In this document: piece after piece, positions 24,415 to 37,296 of the stretch
Layout: each line of letters opens with the position of its first letter
How positions within the stretch are numbered: position 1 is the stretch's first letter
From: Histoplasma ohiense
Lineage: Eukaryota; Ascomycota; Eurotiomycetes; Onygenales; Ajellomycetaceae
Length of the DNA stretch: 64,000 nt
Reading direction: 5' to 3'
NCBI GenBank assembly: GCA_017607445.1
Contig: JAEVHH010000006.1
Location: forward strand, 1,984,001 to 2,048,000
Made by a program: the position numbers and the translations under genes
Notes under the pieces: model-generated
Database searches by the model: none
What the model saw: the letters and a program-made list of their open reading frames with translations, nothing else
Told to the model about the DNA's origin: nothing

Positions 24415-26095
24415 TGTTTGGTGACAAGCTAGCCGGCAGATATCTTGACGTTGCGGCGGTTTTCCATCGTTCAGACGCGTCCAGGCGTTTTTGAGATCGC
24501 GATATCACGTGATGTAGGCTCAGATGCAATATTCCCTTTTCGGGAACATTCCAGCTTCAGCCTTCATCCATTGGACTGGATAGTATGGACGGTTTCAAAA
24601 AGCTTTGTCTTACGCTAAGAATTCTAAAATCTTTACTCGTATAACAGATCTGTGGTTCGGCATCCAGAGTAAGGAAGCTCATGGATTACACTAATCTTTG
24701 CTACCTGTGGACAAGAACTTTCCCAAACTGGTCGCTCGTTATTCCGGCGAGCCCTCAGTTTTCAGATCACGACTGTCCATCTCCCTTTCTTTATATTACC
24801 AGAGTACTCTTTACATGTGCTATCAGTAGTAGCCTCATGATTCCACAATAGGGCTATGAAATCCAGCTTTTTGTCAATATTCTATGTATGGTCTAGCTCC
24901 ACACAGCACTTTGAATCTCACAATAGCGATTGGACGAACTTGATGGAGATCCCCCAATTTCAGCCGTCCTATCGGTGATATAGTCTCTGCAGATGAGATG
25001 GTTATTTTTGTATGTAATGCAATATTTTCACAATCTATAAAAATTTAGTGACCGTGCATAATAAAGTGATGAAGTTTTGCAGGAGATATGAAATTTCTAT
25101 TTTTGGCTTCCAAGACCAGGATGCACGAGCACGCGCCAATGATATCGCGCAGAAACTCGACCGGACCTCTTCGCTTGAAGCGGCTGAAACAAACACGAGC
25201 CATGACGCATGTGTGATGATGGCTGGCTTGGGAGGCTCCAATGAGAGGACTGTGAGAGCGCCCTTGTACGTTTTGCTCTCAGTTCTGGCGGCTCTTCCGG
25301 GGACCTGGTAATCTCTCTTCTCTCTCATTGAAAAACCAACTTTTCTGTGAAAAAAACACTGTAATGTGACCTCATGTGATCTCAAATACATCTCATCATA
25401 TTCATGAATGAAATCTAACAGCTAGCTCTACAGTCTGTACAGCTCTGATATTAATCTTCATTCTTTTCTTTACAGATATTCTCTACTATATTTATATTCT
25501 TTATACTCTTTTCTACATTCATTATAATCTATACCTTTATTAATATTCTCATTCATATGCTGCTGCTCTGTGTGTGGGAGTTCTCATTCTCCCATGTAAT
25601 GAGTGTACTTCGATTAATGATCTAGCACTATTCTAAATACAGATTACAAATCGATTAAGAAAAGAAAGAGAAAAGAGATCAGAAGAAAAGATTGTACAAA
25701 GAAGGTTTTTATAGAGAAAAGATTGAAATGAAAGAATATCAGAAGCTGCCCCACAGTGGAGTGTGGAGTGAAAGAGTATTAAGAATTACACAGAAAAATT
25801 GTTAGAAACTATATGAGTTATATGAAGGAATTGCTAGAAACTACACAGGTGCAGAGCAGAATCACAATGAGAAGAATGGAATGAATAGGCATTGACATGC
25901 TGATCGGCGACTTCAATTCCAACAGGGTATTATTTTTCTTCTATGAATTTTCTTTTCCATTGCTTATCTGCTCAGACGAGCCTCTCAAGGAGTTCTGATC
26001 GGTCATTTTCAGAAACTATTCACCACCAAATCACCAACCATGTTGAGAATGTGCAAAGTGCGAGAGCAGATGTTATCACTGATCAGTAGGGTGCT
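24415..26095. other. AT-rich spacer, possible retroelement trace
   Basis: This 1.7-kb stretch contains no intact gene. From about 25400 to 25860 it is strongly AT-rich with repeated AGAAACTA-like words. At 25891-25926 one frame reads IDMLIGDFNSN, which resembles the endonuclease motif of LINE elements, but it is too short to prove an element. Confidence 0.35.
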
Positions 26096-27130
26096 TCAGG
26101 AGAGCTCGCTAGAACCACCTAAGCTTGCCTTTGGAAGCTCAATATCGACTAGCCATGGCAAGTGTAATGGATAATCCTCATCCACGCCCTTGATGGATGC
26201 ATTTACAAAGAGTGTTCGCGAGCCAGCTTCGATAGAATGGGTATCTCCAGAACAATGACTGGTTGCATAACATGTTTCGGACCGCTTCCCCGAATCATTA
26301 TCCCCCTTTCCCGCTTGACTATGTTGTCCATCATGCTCTAATCCCGATCCCCCTCGTAGCGTCGACAAATCTGCCACCAAAACAGACCGCGCTTCATCGA
26401 TATCAGCGGAATATGACGGGGTCGCGCTCATCTGATCTGCCGGCGCCCATGTAACCAGCTTCGCACCCCAGCCTTCATGGATGTGCCCGAAACAGTGTAG
26501 CCGTGGTCGGGCGCGGGCAAGGGCTTCAAAGACGAGTGTGCTGCCCGCACTATCACCTGATAACGTGTGATCCAGAATGCCCTTTGGCGGCCCATGCGTC
26601 ATGACCAAGTCGACGGTATTGCTGATTTCAAATGTATGTCCCGACCGGAGAGGATATTGAAAAGCCCAGCCTCCTCCTTGTGACGGTGTCAAGGGGCTGG
26701 CGAAGACAGTCAGCGATGCGCCGTTTCTGAGGTCAAAGCTATGTGTTCCTTCCTCAAGGAATACGATGCCTGCTGATGTGGTGGCATCGCTATTAAAAAG
26801 CTGTCTTGCTTCTCCGAAGTCACCGTATGCTCGATTGATTAGTGCTGCATCAAGATATTTGAGCTGGAGCTCCACTCTCTTCTTGAAGAAAGGGATATCC
26901 AGAGTGAAATCGTGATTTCCTGGAATGACAAGCTTGAGGGGTGCTTTGAGATCTGTTAGGAGTTTGATGGCGGAATGGAATTCCTCCAATGTAGACCCTT
27001 CTGTGAGATCACCACAGTGGATTGCAACATCTGCCTCTGTGTCTGTAGTAAATTTTTGGCTGTGAGTATCAGAGAGAATCAGAAATCGCGTTTTGATAGT
27101 TGGTAAAGTTACAGATTTGGGAGAATTCAT
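26096..27130 (-). CDS. Calcineurin-like metallophosphoesterase
   Basis: Intronless 344-aa protein with a complete two-metal phosphoesterase core. Motifs in order: D21-T-H23 (LILSDTHS), C-G40-D41 (HCGDLTEG), the G71-N-H-D74 signature (IPGNHDF), a histidine in MTHGPPKG, and FGHIHEGWG with the final two metal-binding histidines. The layout and the short FLILSDTH start match fungal relatives of the MPPED/UPF0046 group, which hydrolyse cyclic nucleotides or other phosphodiesters in vitro; the natural substrate is unknown. There is no signal peptide or membrane span, so it is probably cytosolic. An about 70-residue insert before the C-terminus is Ser/Gly/Asp-rich and likely disordered. The gene sits between AT-rich decayed DNA on both sides but has normal composition and no sign of damage. 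Confidence 0.88.
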   Translation of the reverse strand: MNSPKSVTLPTIKTRFLILSDTHSQKFTTDTEADVAIHCGDLTEGSTLEEFHSAIKLLTDLKAPLKLVIPGNHDFTLDIPFFKKRVELQLKYLDAALINRAYGDFGEARQLFNSDATTSAGIVFLEEGTHSFDLRNGASLTVFASPLTPSQGGGWAFQYPLRSGHTFEISNTVDLVMTHGPPKGILDHTLSGDSAGSTLVFEALARARPRLHCFGHIHEGWGAKLVTWAPADQMSATPSYSADIDEARSVLVADLSTLRGGSGLEHDGQHSQAGKGDNDSGKRSETCYATSHCSGDTHSIEAGSRTLFVNASIKGVDEDYPLHLPWLVDIELPKASLGGSSELS

Positions 27131-29205
27131 GATCTACGACAGGGTCTTGCAAACAATAGTCAACACTAACCCGCATTAGGAAAGGATGACATAATCCACA
27201 CTTGCAGTCTGAGAACTATGATTTGATGGATATTCTTTTCCTTTATAGCCACTTCATCACAATTTCACAAATCTATAGAATTAATAATTGAATACACAGA
27301 TTAATGATATATAGCCATCTCTGAGATGTGTTTTTATATCATATATATGCTAGATTAATGATGAACTTGTATATACTACTAAAGTGTAGCCATGGAAAAC
27401 AATAAGTGCTGTTTATATTCTGATCTACATCATATCTATGTAATAATTGATATAGTTGTTTAGTTATCCTCATTCAAAGATATCTTCTCCAAAAAATGTA
27501 GCCGCTGTATATCAAACAGGAATCATTCATTCTCAGATGTTTGATGAAGAATTAACATTGGTTTTCAAATAGGATAGTGGCAGATTAGTAGCAGATAATG
27601 TGATTCTCTGGTTACAATGGCGAATTCTTTGTGAAGCGTCTGATATTGATTCCGTGGGACGTCTGGTGGTTGTGTTAACATGTAGGCAGCAGGGGCGTAT
27701 ATCCGTAATAAGTAGCCTAGGGATAACACGTAGGCAGAGATGAAGACTGAAGACCACATGACATCGCGCCTTCTGGTTGGTGGACAGCCGGTGCCCTGGT
27801 GTTCCAAGGGTGAGGATGATATAAAGTCCATGTAAATGGAATCCGTACACAGATAAAACTCCACACTGTTATCTTTTTTGCCATCATTGGGGACGTATGT
27901 AGGAAGGATGAATCCTTCCACGGGGTTCCGCGCTTACTAACGAACCCGCAGTTTCTCGGAAGGACAGGATCTTGATCGACGGTAAAAATACCGTTCTGCG
28001 GCACTTGGAGCCCTGTGTAAGTTTACCGACCATTTACGATCGTCATCCGATCCCAATTCCACAGCCAAGGCACGGAATGGAACAAGCGTCAAGCCCGCAG
28101 CAGCATCTGTTCATACCGAGATGTCTCACTGCGCAGATTCCTCAGATTTGGCGAAAGGAGTTCCAAACTCCTGGGCAAAGCTGAGCTGGATCTCAGCCAC
28201 CAAAGTGCAGTACATATAAATTGCGAGGCATCCAGGTCACAAGGTTATGCGCGGTGCTAGTGAGCTAAGGGGGCAGGCCAGACTCCTCGCTTACTGAATA
28301 TTTTAAATAACAATCATCCCATGCCGCGAGCCAAGGGGTGCTATTCGTGATCCCGGGTCCGTCCTGCCCTATCAATGCTACCATGTATCGTTATGGATTT
28401 ACCAAGGGGGTTCGCTTCCTTGATATGCCCGACGAAAGTTAAAGTTAAAGGACACATGGGCGCCAGGTGGCGACGAGATCTCGTTGGCAATCTCTAAAAC
28501 GTTAACAAAAAATTCCAGAGGCTGATCCAGACACCGCCGGATACCGGAGTTGACTAAGCCAGTAACTAGGCTGTGTATTGGCCTCGTATTAGAAATCTAC
28601 CTAGGTACATGTACCATAGCACAAGGATAGTTACAGGACAAATACGCCAGCTTACCAGATTCATCAACCAACTCGCTCTTCCGGCGGTCGTCCACCTCAG
28701 CACCCACGAACTCCTGACTCCCTCCCATCTTCTGTTCTGAACGCTGTGCCCTGGACGACCATTCACGCCGTACGCCGTAGGGTATTCTGGCCGTTGTCGC
28801 TGTCGATTCTCCGCGTTTCTCTTCCCCGGTTTGCTGACCAATTTCACTCCTTCGATTCATACCTTACCCATTCTCCGGACATCCTCTACTTATCCGTCCC
28901 ACCCACTTTTCAAGCCTTCACAACGCAGACAGTGCCTCCGGTTTACATACCTAGCAAGAATCCGTTCCGCAATATCCAGTCCTCAGATCGCAATCGCATA
29001 TATTCTTAATTTTGCCCCATTATTCTTCGTCGACCTTTCCCCCCTTCCTCCATCTCAAAACCCCTGAATCCAATCCGCGGCCCAACGCATGCGAACACTC
29101 TCCTCAGCTTCCTGGGCGGCCTGAATAATTGCAAATGTGCGAATCATCGTCCTGACCCGATCTTACCCCTTATTTTATGTTATAAGTGGAATTAAGGAGC
29201 CTGGA
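27131..29205. promoter_or_regulatory. Divergent region, metallophosphoesterase / flippase
   Basis: This 2.1-kb spacer lies between head-to-head genes. The part next to the phosphoesterase (27200-27530) is very AT-rich. The part next to the flippase is pyrimidine-rich and looks like a 5' leader; a small upstream coding exon of the flippase cannot be excluded. Open frames at 27565-28004 carry no recognisable motif. Confidence 0.4.
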
Positions 29206-32200
29206 ATGGCCGTGGTACAATTTGGGGCTGAGGATGAGGCCACCGTTTCGAAGCCTGTTCAAAGGATGCGATGGGCCACCCAACGCCAAACCGGTGCCGG
29301 CGGATCGCGAAAGAGACGGTCTATAATGGATAGACTACACCGTCGCACTAGCTCCAAGGAAGAAAAACGAAAATCGACTACAAGCCCCTTGCCGCATCCC
29401 GAGGAGTCGGCGGTTGACGGAGCCTCTGTTGACAGCTCGAATATTCGGCGGATATTTTGCAACGTACCACTTCCTGAGGATGTGAAGGACGAGAACGGCC
29501 GCCTCATCGCAGATTATTCGAGGAATAAGATAAGAACGGCAAAATATACCCCGTTGAGTTTTGTTCCGAAGAATTTGTGGTTTCAGTTTCATAATGTTGC
29601 AAATATTTACTTTTTATTCACTATTATTCTATCTGTAAGTTTGCTTGTCCTTCTATACGGTTTCTATCATATATGTCATGATTTGTTAATGTGTCTTTAG
29701 ATATTTCCTATTTTCGGCGCCACCAGCCCCGGGCTGAGCGCCGTCCCTCTCATTTCGATTTTAACAATTACTGCCATTAAAGATGCCATTGAGGACTGGA
29801 GACGAACCATACTAGATACCGAACTAAACAACTCCCCGATTCATCGGTTGGTGGAATGGACCAATGTTAATTCAATTGAAGATAATGTCTCGTTATGGCG
29901 GAGGATCAAGAAGGCAACCACCAGAGCCTTGATGAAATTATGGCACGTAATCATTGCCTTTAAGAAAGGGGGAAAGCTGGAGGTCCCCGAAGAGGATATC
30001 CTCAATGGACAACGACCGTCAATAGATACTAGACGCACAAATCGAGACTCGACGTATTCATTCAGACAATCGTTCCAGCAAAATACTTACCATTCCCACG
30101 AGGAAAACGGTGCCATACAGATGACACCTGTACCATCCCCTAATCCTGACAAACGCAACGCGCAAATGGACGGGCAATCATCCGGGATGCTCAGATCTTC
30201 AAGTGACTATTTGTCTCCAGAGCCACCCCAGGCGTCGGACCATGCGCATGTGCGTAATGAATACGGGAGCGTGCTGAATAAGTCCAGACAAACTCCCCAA
30301 ACGGCAAGGTTCAAGCGTGATTACTGGAAGAACGTGCAAGTGGGCGATTTCGTGCGAATTTACAACGAGGAGCCCATTCCTGCCGACGTAGTTGTGTTGT
30401 CCACTTCTGACCCCGACGGGGCTTGTTACGTTGAAACGAAAAATCTCGATGGAGAAACTAACTTAAAAGTACGACAAGCGCTTCATTGCACTCGCGACGT
30501 AAAGCACGCCAGGGACTGTGAGAAGGCGCAATTTACGATCGAGAGCGAGTCTCCGCACCCGAATCTTTATGAGTATAACGGGGCGATTAAGTGGATGCAA
30601 CACGACGTGAATGCGCCGGATGGACCTGGAAAAGAGATGGTGGAACCCATTACCATCAATAATATTTTACTCCGTGGCTGTAGTATACAGAATACCGAAT
30701 GGGTTTTGGGAATGGTAGTTTTCACCGGCCTTCAAACGAAGATCATGCTAAATTCTGGCGCTACGCCAACGAAGCGGGCAAGGATTGCCAGGGGCTTGAA
30801 CTGGAACGTCATTTACAATTTCGTCATTCTTTTCCTTATGTGCCTTGTTTCCGGAATCGTTCAGGGTATCACCTGGGGTCAAGGAAACAATTCTTTGGAT
30901 TTATTTGAATTTGGGTCATATGGCGGCTCACCCCCTGTCGACGGGTTTGTTACGTTCTGGGCTGCAGTTATTCTCTATCAGAGTCTCGTCCCGATCTCAC
31001 TCTATATATCCTTGGAAATTGTTCGAACTGCACAGGCCATCTTCATCCACAGCGACACATTCATGTACTACGACAAACTTGGTTATCCTTGCACGCCCAA
31101 GTCATGGAATATATCGGACGACCTGGGCCAGATCGAATACATCTTCTCAGATAAAACGGGAACATTGACCCAGAACGTGATGGAATTTAAGAAATGCACC
31201 ATTAACGGCGTTTCTTACGGTGAAGCGTACACCGAGGCCATGGCTGGAATGCAACGTCGCGAGGGTATCGACGTGGAAGAAGTCTCCAAAAAGGCAAATG
31301 AAGCCATCGCCAAATCTCGCGTTCAAATGCTCCAACAGCTTCGTTCTATCCATGACAATCCTTATCTCCGTGATGAAAATCTTACCTTTGTTTCCCCCGA
31401 ATTCGTCTCTCACCTTTCTGGATCTGCTGGAGAGGAACAGAGAGCCGCCAATGAGCATTTCATGCTTGCCTTGGCTTTGTGCCATACAGTTATAACAGAA
31501 CGTACTCCAGGCGATCCTCCTAAACTCGAGTTCAAAGCTCAGTCTCCCGATGAAGCTGCATTGGTCGCGACCGCGCGAGACTGCGGTTTCACCGTGCTGG
31601 GAAGATCGGGTGACGACATCCGGTTGAACATTATGGGTGAAGAGCGGTTATATACTGTTCTGAATACTTTGGAATTCAACTCATCAAGAAAGCGAATGAG
31701 CGCAATTATCCGCATGCCTGATGGGAGAATCATATTATTCTGCAAAGGTGCTGATAGTATAATTTATTCTCGCCTGACTCGCGGGCAACAGCAGGAACTC
31801 AGAAAGTCGACCGCAGGGCATCTTGAAATGTTCGCTAGAGAGGGCCTGCGGACACTGTGTATCGCCGAGCGAGTTCTGAGCGAGGAAGAATACCGAGAAT
31901 GGAAAAGGTCGCATGATTTGGCTGCCCAGTCGCTTACTGACCGTGACGTTAAGCTCGAAGAAACCTCCAGTGCCATTGAACAAGAGCTTACTCTCCTTGG
32001 CGGCACTGCCATTGAGGATAGGTTGCAGGATGGCGTCCCCGATACTATTTCCCTCCTAGCAACCGCTGGAATCAAGCTATGGGTCCTTACGGGGGATAAA
32101 GTTGAAACCGCTATTAATATTGGATTTTCGTGTAATCTGCTGTCCAACGAGATGGACCTGATTGTTTTCAATATCGACAAGGATGACCCTGACTCCGCCA

Positions 32201-33876
32201 AATATGAACTCGACACGAATTTGGCGAAGTTTGGTCTTACTGGTTCTGACGAAGAGCTAATCGCTGCTCAAAGCAACCACGAACCGCCGGCTCCGACGCA
32301 CGCTCTCGTTGTAGATGGAGACACGCTCAAGCTCATGCTGTCCCCAGAGTTAAAGCAGAAATTCCTCCTATTATGCAAACAGTGCAAATCCGTGCTGTGC
32401 TGCAGAGTTAGCCCTGCTCAGAAAGCCGCTGTTGTACAGATGGTAAAGACAGGATTGAACGTCATGGCTCTTGCTATTGGCGATGGTGCGAACGATGTTG
32501 CTATGATCCAGGAAGCGGATGTAGGGGTTGGAATTGCTGGTGAGGAAGGCCGCCAGGCTGTCATGTCATCAGATTACGCTATTGGCCAGTTCCGATTCCT
32601 TCAGCGCCTCGTTCTGGTCCATGGAAGATGGTCTTATCGAAGGCTTGGTGAAACTGTTGCCAATTTCTTCTACAAGGTATGCGAAGTACACAAAATTACT
32701 TAATTTGGGCCCCCATGCTTACGTTTTATGTTACTAACGCATTGGTTAGAATCTTGTATGGACGTTTGCGCTCTTCTGGTACTCGATATACAACAACTTT
32801 GATTGTTCCTACCTCTTCGACTTCACGTACATCATCTTAGTCAACTTGGCTTTTACGTCTCTCCCCGTGATATTGATGGGTATCTTGGACCAAGACGTGG
32901 ACGATAAGGTTTCTCTAGCGGTTCCGCAGCTGTATAAGACTGGTATCGAACAGAAGGAATGGACCCAGAAGAAGTTCTGGTGAGTAATTTTTTCCCTCTT
33001 CTCTAGCCTGACAAAGTATATCACAAGTTTTTCTAACATATTTGCACGCACAGGCTCTACATGCTAGATGGATTCTACCAGTCTCTTATGTGTTTCTTCA
33101 TGACTTACCTTCTTTATCGCCCAGCTACTGGAGTGACGGATAACGGACTAGACCTAAGCGATCGGAATCGCATGGGGGTTTTTGTGGCTTGTTCCGCCGT
33201 GACCGCTAGCAACACATATATTTTATTGAATACCTATCGTTGGGATTGGTTGACCGTTCTCATCAATGCAATCAGCAGCCTTCTCATTTTTTTCTGGACG
33301 GGTGTTTACACCTCAGTGGACTCCTCTGGCCAATTTTATAGGGCCGGCCGGGAAGTATTCGGCACGCTTACCTTCTGGGCGTTAACGTTTTTAACAGTGA
33401 CGATGTGCTTGTGCCCTCGATTTACGATTAAATCGATCCAAAAGATATATTTTCCAAAGGATGTGGACATCGTTCGTGAGCAAGTTGTTGCGGGGAATTT
33501 CAAATACTTGGATGAATACGAGGCATATGTTCCTCCTACTGCTCGGGACTTGTCCCCCGCGTCCACAGACCTTGGGAAAATTGACGTGTCGACGAAGCGA
33601 CCGAAATCCGTGCCTGAAGACGAACGACCAATCTACCCACCATCTGTTGCGCCTACTGCAACGACCCACAACCCCAGAAGTCAAAACGGAAGCGATGGAA
33701 CTGGATACACCGCAAGCTTAGAATTCCGACACCAGCAGCAGCAATCAATTGATCATGGGCCGTCATACGACCGCGTTCGTCGATCAATGGATCCGGTTCG
33801 GAGCAGCTTTGAAGTAACCCGCGATTTCACATCCGCCGCAATGCTTAGTCGCATGGAGTCGACTCACGAAGATTAA
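29206..33876 (+). CDS. dnfA: P4-ATPase phospholipid flippase, Dnf1/Dnf2 type
   Basis: Four exons (29206-29634, 29701-32676, 32750-32979, 33054-33876) give 1485 aa. Dnf1/2 flippases move phosphatidylcholine and phosphatidylethanolamine from the outer to the inner leaflet of plasma and endosomal membranes, with a Cdc50-type partner. Seen: the RRIFCNVPLP and YTPLSFVPKNLWFQFHNVAN entry to TM1; DGETNLK (from D393) in the actuator domain; PISLYISLEIV in TM4, the P4 version of the ion-pump PEGL site; DKTGTLTQN with the phosphorylated aspartate at D627; KGAD in the nucleotide domain; and GDGANDVAMIQ near 1071. The first about 90 residues are basic and disordered, and so is the Ser/Pro-rich tail. The frame is open upstream, so an extra 5' exon is possible; 29206 is the first ATG in frame. 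Yeast Dnf1 is 1571 aa. Confidence 0.93.
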
Positions 33877-35767
33877 CACGAACTGCAATACCCAACAACC
33901 CAGCTTTCAGACCTCCTCGCCCCATCTAACAATTTAATTCTCTATGTCATCCCGCTGACCCTTGTTTTCACTTTATGTCGACCCAGTTAATGTATAGTTT
34001 CTCCGACCGCCACCATGTCCCTGATGACCTTCTTCTCTTGCCCACATGTTTCTTTTTTCCCCCTTTGTTACTATTTACTTGCGCCACTTTTCAATTATTT
34101 CAATTACGCGGATGCATTCTATATTCTGCACCGAAATATCCGCATGAGCGTCAATTCTTATATACTTACTCCAACGCCTCGTTTCTTTTCCAAATTTCTC
34201 CTTTTATCCTCACGTTATTACCATTAGAGGCGTTCAACTTGTTGCATGTTTGGCATTTGGCTTTCCAGAGGAGGGAATATCGCACTTGTTTTTTTGGTAT
34301 TTTTTTTTCTTTTGATCGGCGTGTGGAATTGTCAATTTTCCATCCGGAGATTTATATATATAAAAGCAACTTCTTGTTTTTGCTATCTTCCATTTGATCC
34401 CTCTGCTTTTTTGTTTTCTTGTCTTGAATTCGTAAATATCTATTCTTCTCCATGTTCTGCTTCCAACCCTGGACCAGGCATGCCTTTTTATTTTATTGTT
34501 AGCTCATTCACATTCCGCCCTATCCCTGTCGCCCCTTTTCTTCACTTTTTATTTTATTTGGTTTTGTTGAACAAGCTTTTTTTCTCCTTTTTTTCCCCCC
34601 CCTGTATGTCCTTCTGTACAAAAATATACTACTATACTTCTTTTCAAACGTAACAACGGGAACTTTTACCCCACGTATCTTTTGCCAAGTTTCTTTTTCT
34701 CCGAGAAGAATCCGTTGCGATAACTGTTGCCAGGTCTCCTTTGTATAGTGGTGTGTTGTTAAGACAAGGAGGAGGTGCAAGACCAATACAGGACACTTTG
34801 TGCTCAGAAGTTTTTTTGATAGACATCAACATGTGATATACTGCGTAGATTGTAGTGTCCAGATATGGAAATTTGTAGACGACCGCAGTGAACTCAGTTG
34901 AGGACATTGTGCTTAACAGGTGTGACCATTCACCACAGAAAACTAACACCACATATACTTTATAGGGAGTATTACCTGTTTTTGTTCAACATTATTTTTT
35001 GATTTATCTTTCTAAAATCAGAATTCTTCAATGGCGCCACATAGAGCTGACCAACTCCTGCAGAAAAGTAAAAACAGCTAGCCATGAATAACCTGAGCAT
35101 GACACTGGAGAGCCTGAAGCAGACCAGCTCTCATAGTACCACCTTGAGCTGCCATGAGCATGGGACAGGAGTGGCTGGGTGCGTTCAGGTTGCATTCTGC
35201 CTTTGTTAAAGTTGCTGGTTAACGTGAAAAAGAGCGTTTTTGTTCTTTAGCGTATTTCGCTGTGCTTCCCAAACATTTTACGCTATATTAATCTTTGCTT
35301 TGAAAAATTATAAATTATGTTTTTGTATTCTCGCGTCTTATCGTTGCGAAGGCTGAAAATCGTTTCAAAGTGAACAGCTTCACGCTGGGTTCCCAGCGAG
35401 CTATCTCCAGCACTCGACTGACCAGCGAACTTTATGGCGAAGCCAGCGCTGACCAAAGCAAAGTAGCGTTTCGCCTGCACTGCTAATGAAGGCGCCAGTA
35501 ACCAACGTCTTCATTGTACTTCTTTGCCAGCGACAACGGTCAACAAGCAGTTAACACCAGCCGATCTGCCACGCCATGGTTGTTCACTACTCAGGCGCTG
35601 CCTTCGCCAAACTTCATCTACTCGCGTCTGCATTTGCCACTGCTAAATCATTTGTGAAGCGCCAAGTATCCATGCATTCTTTGCTCTTGATGTGGTGATT
35701 CTAACCACCATAGGCGATAAAGCATCAGTGACATACTTACAAGAAGTTTTGCTGAGAGGTCACTTTA
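33877..35767. other. T-rich 3' spacer after the flippase
   Basis: This 1.9-kb stretch lies between two converging 3' ends. From 33980 to 34650 it is T-rich, likely flippase 3' UTR. From 35370 to 35650 composition is more balanced, with recurring CCAGCG and TTCGC words that suggest an old repeat. No gene is recognised. Confidence 0.4.
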
Positions 35768-36851
35768 TCAGTGATGTTTGATTCTTGGTTTGAAAGTCTC
35801 TGGGGGAGCAAGGATGCCGGGTGTATTGGAATAGTTACGTTGAGTAATAGATGGCAGAAATGACTCTCCAAAGTCATTGATAAAAATTTTGGCTTCAGAG
35901 AGGGTCACAAGCTCGCTTTCTTTCCCTAGCCAAATGGGCACAACACCGTGAGTAGGAACGCCGTCGGAGAGTGGCTTGCCATCAAGGCGCACAAATGGCT
36001 CGATGTTAGGCTGGCCGTATTTTTGGTATAATTCTCTAGGGGATAGCTCGTCTATGCTGTTTGGAAAGCGAAACATTATGTTCCCCATATGGAGGTCTGC
36101 AACGAATCCCGTTAACAAGGAACGCCTATAGAGTCGGCCAGATAAATAAATTCCAATAACAAGTATACATACCGGCATGAACTACCCCTTGGTGATGTAG
36201 GAAAGTGACAGCTTGTATGACTTGGGCCACAATGGCCTTTGCGACAGGCAATTTGAAAAGTCTGGTATAGGATGCATCTTTCGCCTCAGCTATAGTCATC
36301 ATACCAGGCTCTGTAACAAGGCATCTGTGCCTTCCATTAGGCCCATCAAGGGAAAACGTATCCAATACTCGAGAGATCAGAGCTTGTCCAGGATGTCTCT
36401 GATCTCTTGGTTCCACGTGTGCCAGGTTGTTGAGGATTGTACTGTCCTGCATATCTGCTTCGGCAATTGCAATCTTGACGGCTACATACTTTTCCGTATT
36501 CCTATCCCTTGCCAACCAAGTTGTCGAGTACGCACCAAAGCCAAGCTTATGAACGACATCGTAACGGCCACTAAGACAGTTCCCAATAGCTATGGGGTGA
36601 TATCCTCCGGGACGATAACGCCCAGGCTTTTCTATATCCTCAAGGGGCATATATTCAACTGGAGCATATGTTTTGGGGGATGCGTAGGGAGTAATAGAGT
36701 CCATTCTACGACGAGTAGTGGCAACGTTCCTCCCATGGAGTGGCAAGATTAGGTTAGATAAATTGGTATGATATGGCGGAGTAGCAAATAGATGCCATAA
36801 ATTGGTTGGCTGCCTTCGAATATTGAATAAAGACTGCAAGCGCTTCATCAT
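35768..36851 (-). pseudogene. SRPK-like protein kinase, C-lobe missing
   Basis: Two exons (36173-36851 and 35768-36096; gtatgt donor, TTGCAG acceptor) give 335 aa. The kinase N-lobe is intact: glycine loop LGFGAYSTTWLARD and lysine in YVAVKIAIAEA. The catalytic loop is HADLHMGNI (spliced at the aspartate), and the metal site is NDFGESF. This HADLH/DFGESF pattern is that of SR-protein-kinase-like genes, which are expanded in Onygenales. The chain stops soon after the activation segment (APPETFKP...), so most of the C-lobe is absent. Past the stop, another frame reads ESNITDKV, which resembles the expected continuation and suggests a one-base shift. The N-terminus is basic (MMKRLQSLFNIRR) and could be a mitochondrial signal. 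It may be transcribed but is unlikely to be an active kinase. Confidence 0.6.
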
Positions 36852-37296
36852 GATAAATCTCCTGGACTCTAAGGTATTTTTGGATGTTGACAACTGGCTG
36901 GCGGTTAGAGATACTGGCGGGCTCGTGTCACATTCATTCGTTGATGTGGGGACCCGGGCATTCAGCCATTGGCTGATCAGGCAACTTAAGCGCCCCAATT
37001 GTGTGTCTTGCAAGGAGGCTCATTGAAAGCACGCATTAGCACAAGCTACGGCATCATAATTTTTCCTCTAATGACTGTTGGTGATCATATAAATGTAGAA
37101 GATGCTCCTGAGGTTGCCAACGGCGCACCAATGAAAGTGACTGGTAGCAAGATGTCATGGATACTTTCATACCACTAGGTCTCGTCAAGAGGAAAGTTGG
37201 TCGACTAAAAGACGGGATTTGTCGGTCATGCAACAAATCCCGGAGGTAAGCGACGCACTTCGCTGTATGTAAAAATAAGAGAGAATTGTAAGTCGT
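36852..37296. other. Spacer between the kinase relic and the repeat island
   Basis: This 0.45-kb stretch holds the presumed 5' side of the kinase relic. The kinase frame stays open upstream to 37013 without an ATG. I see no separate gene. Confidence 0.4.

Noticed and set aside
27565..28004. Overlapping frames on the - strand with hydrophobic stretches
   Set aside because: No family resemblance and no matching splice sites; likely chance.
35370..35650. CCAGCG-rich stretch as a possible terminal-repeat element
   Set aside because: The words recur but no clear arms, termini or target-site duplication could be found by eye.
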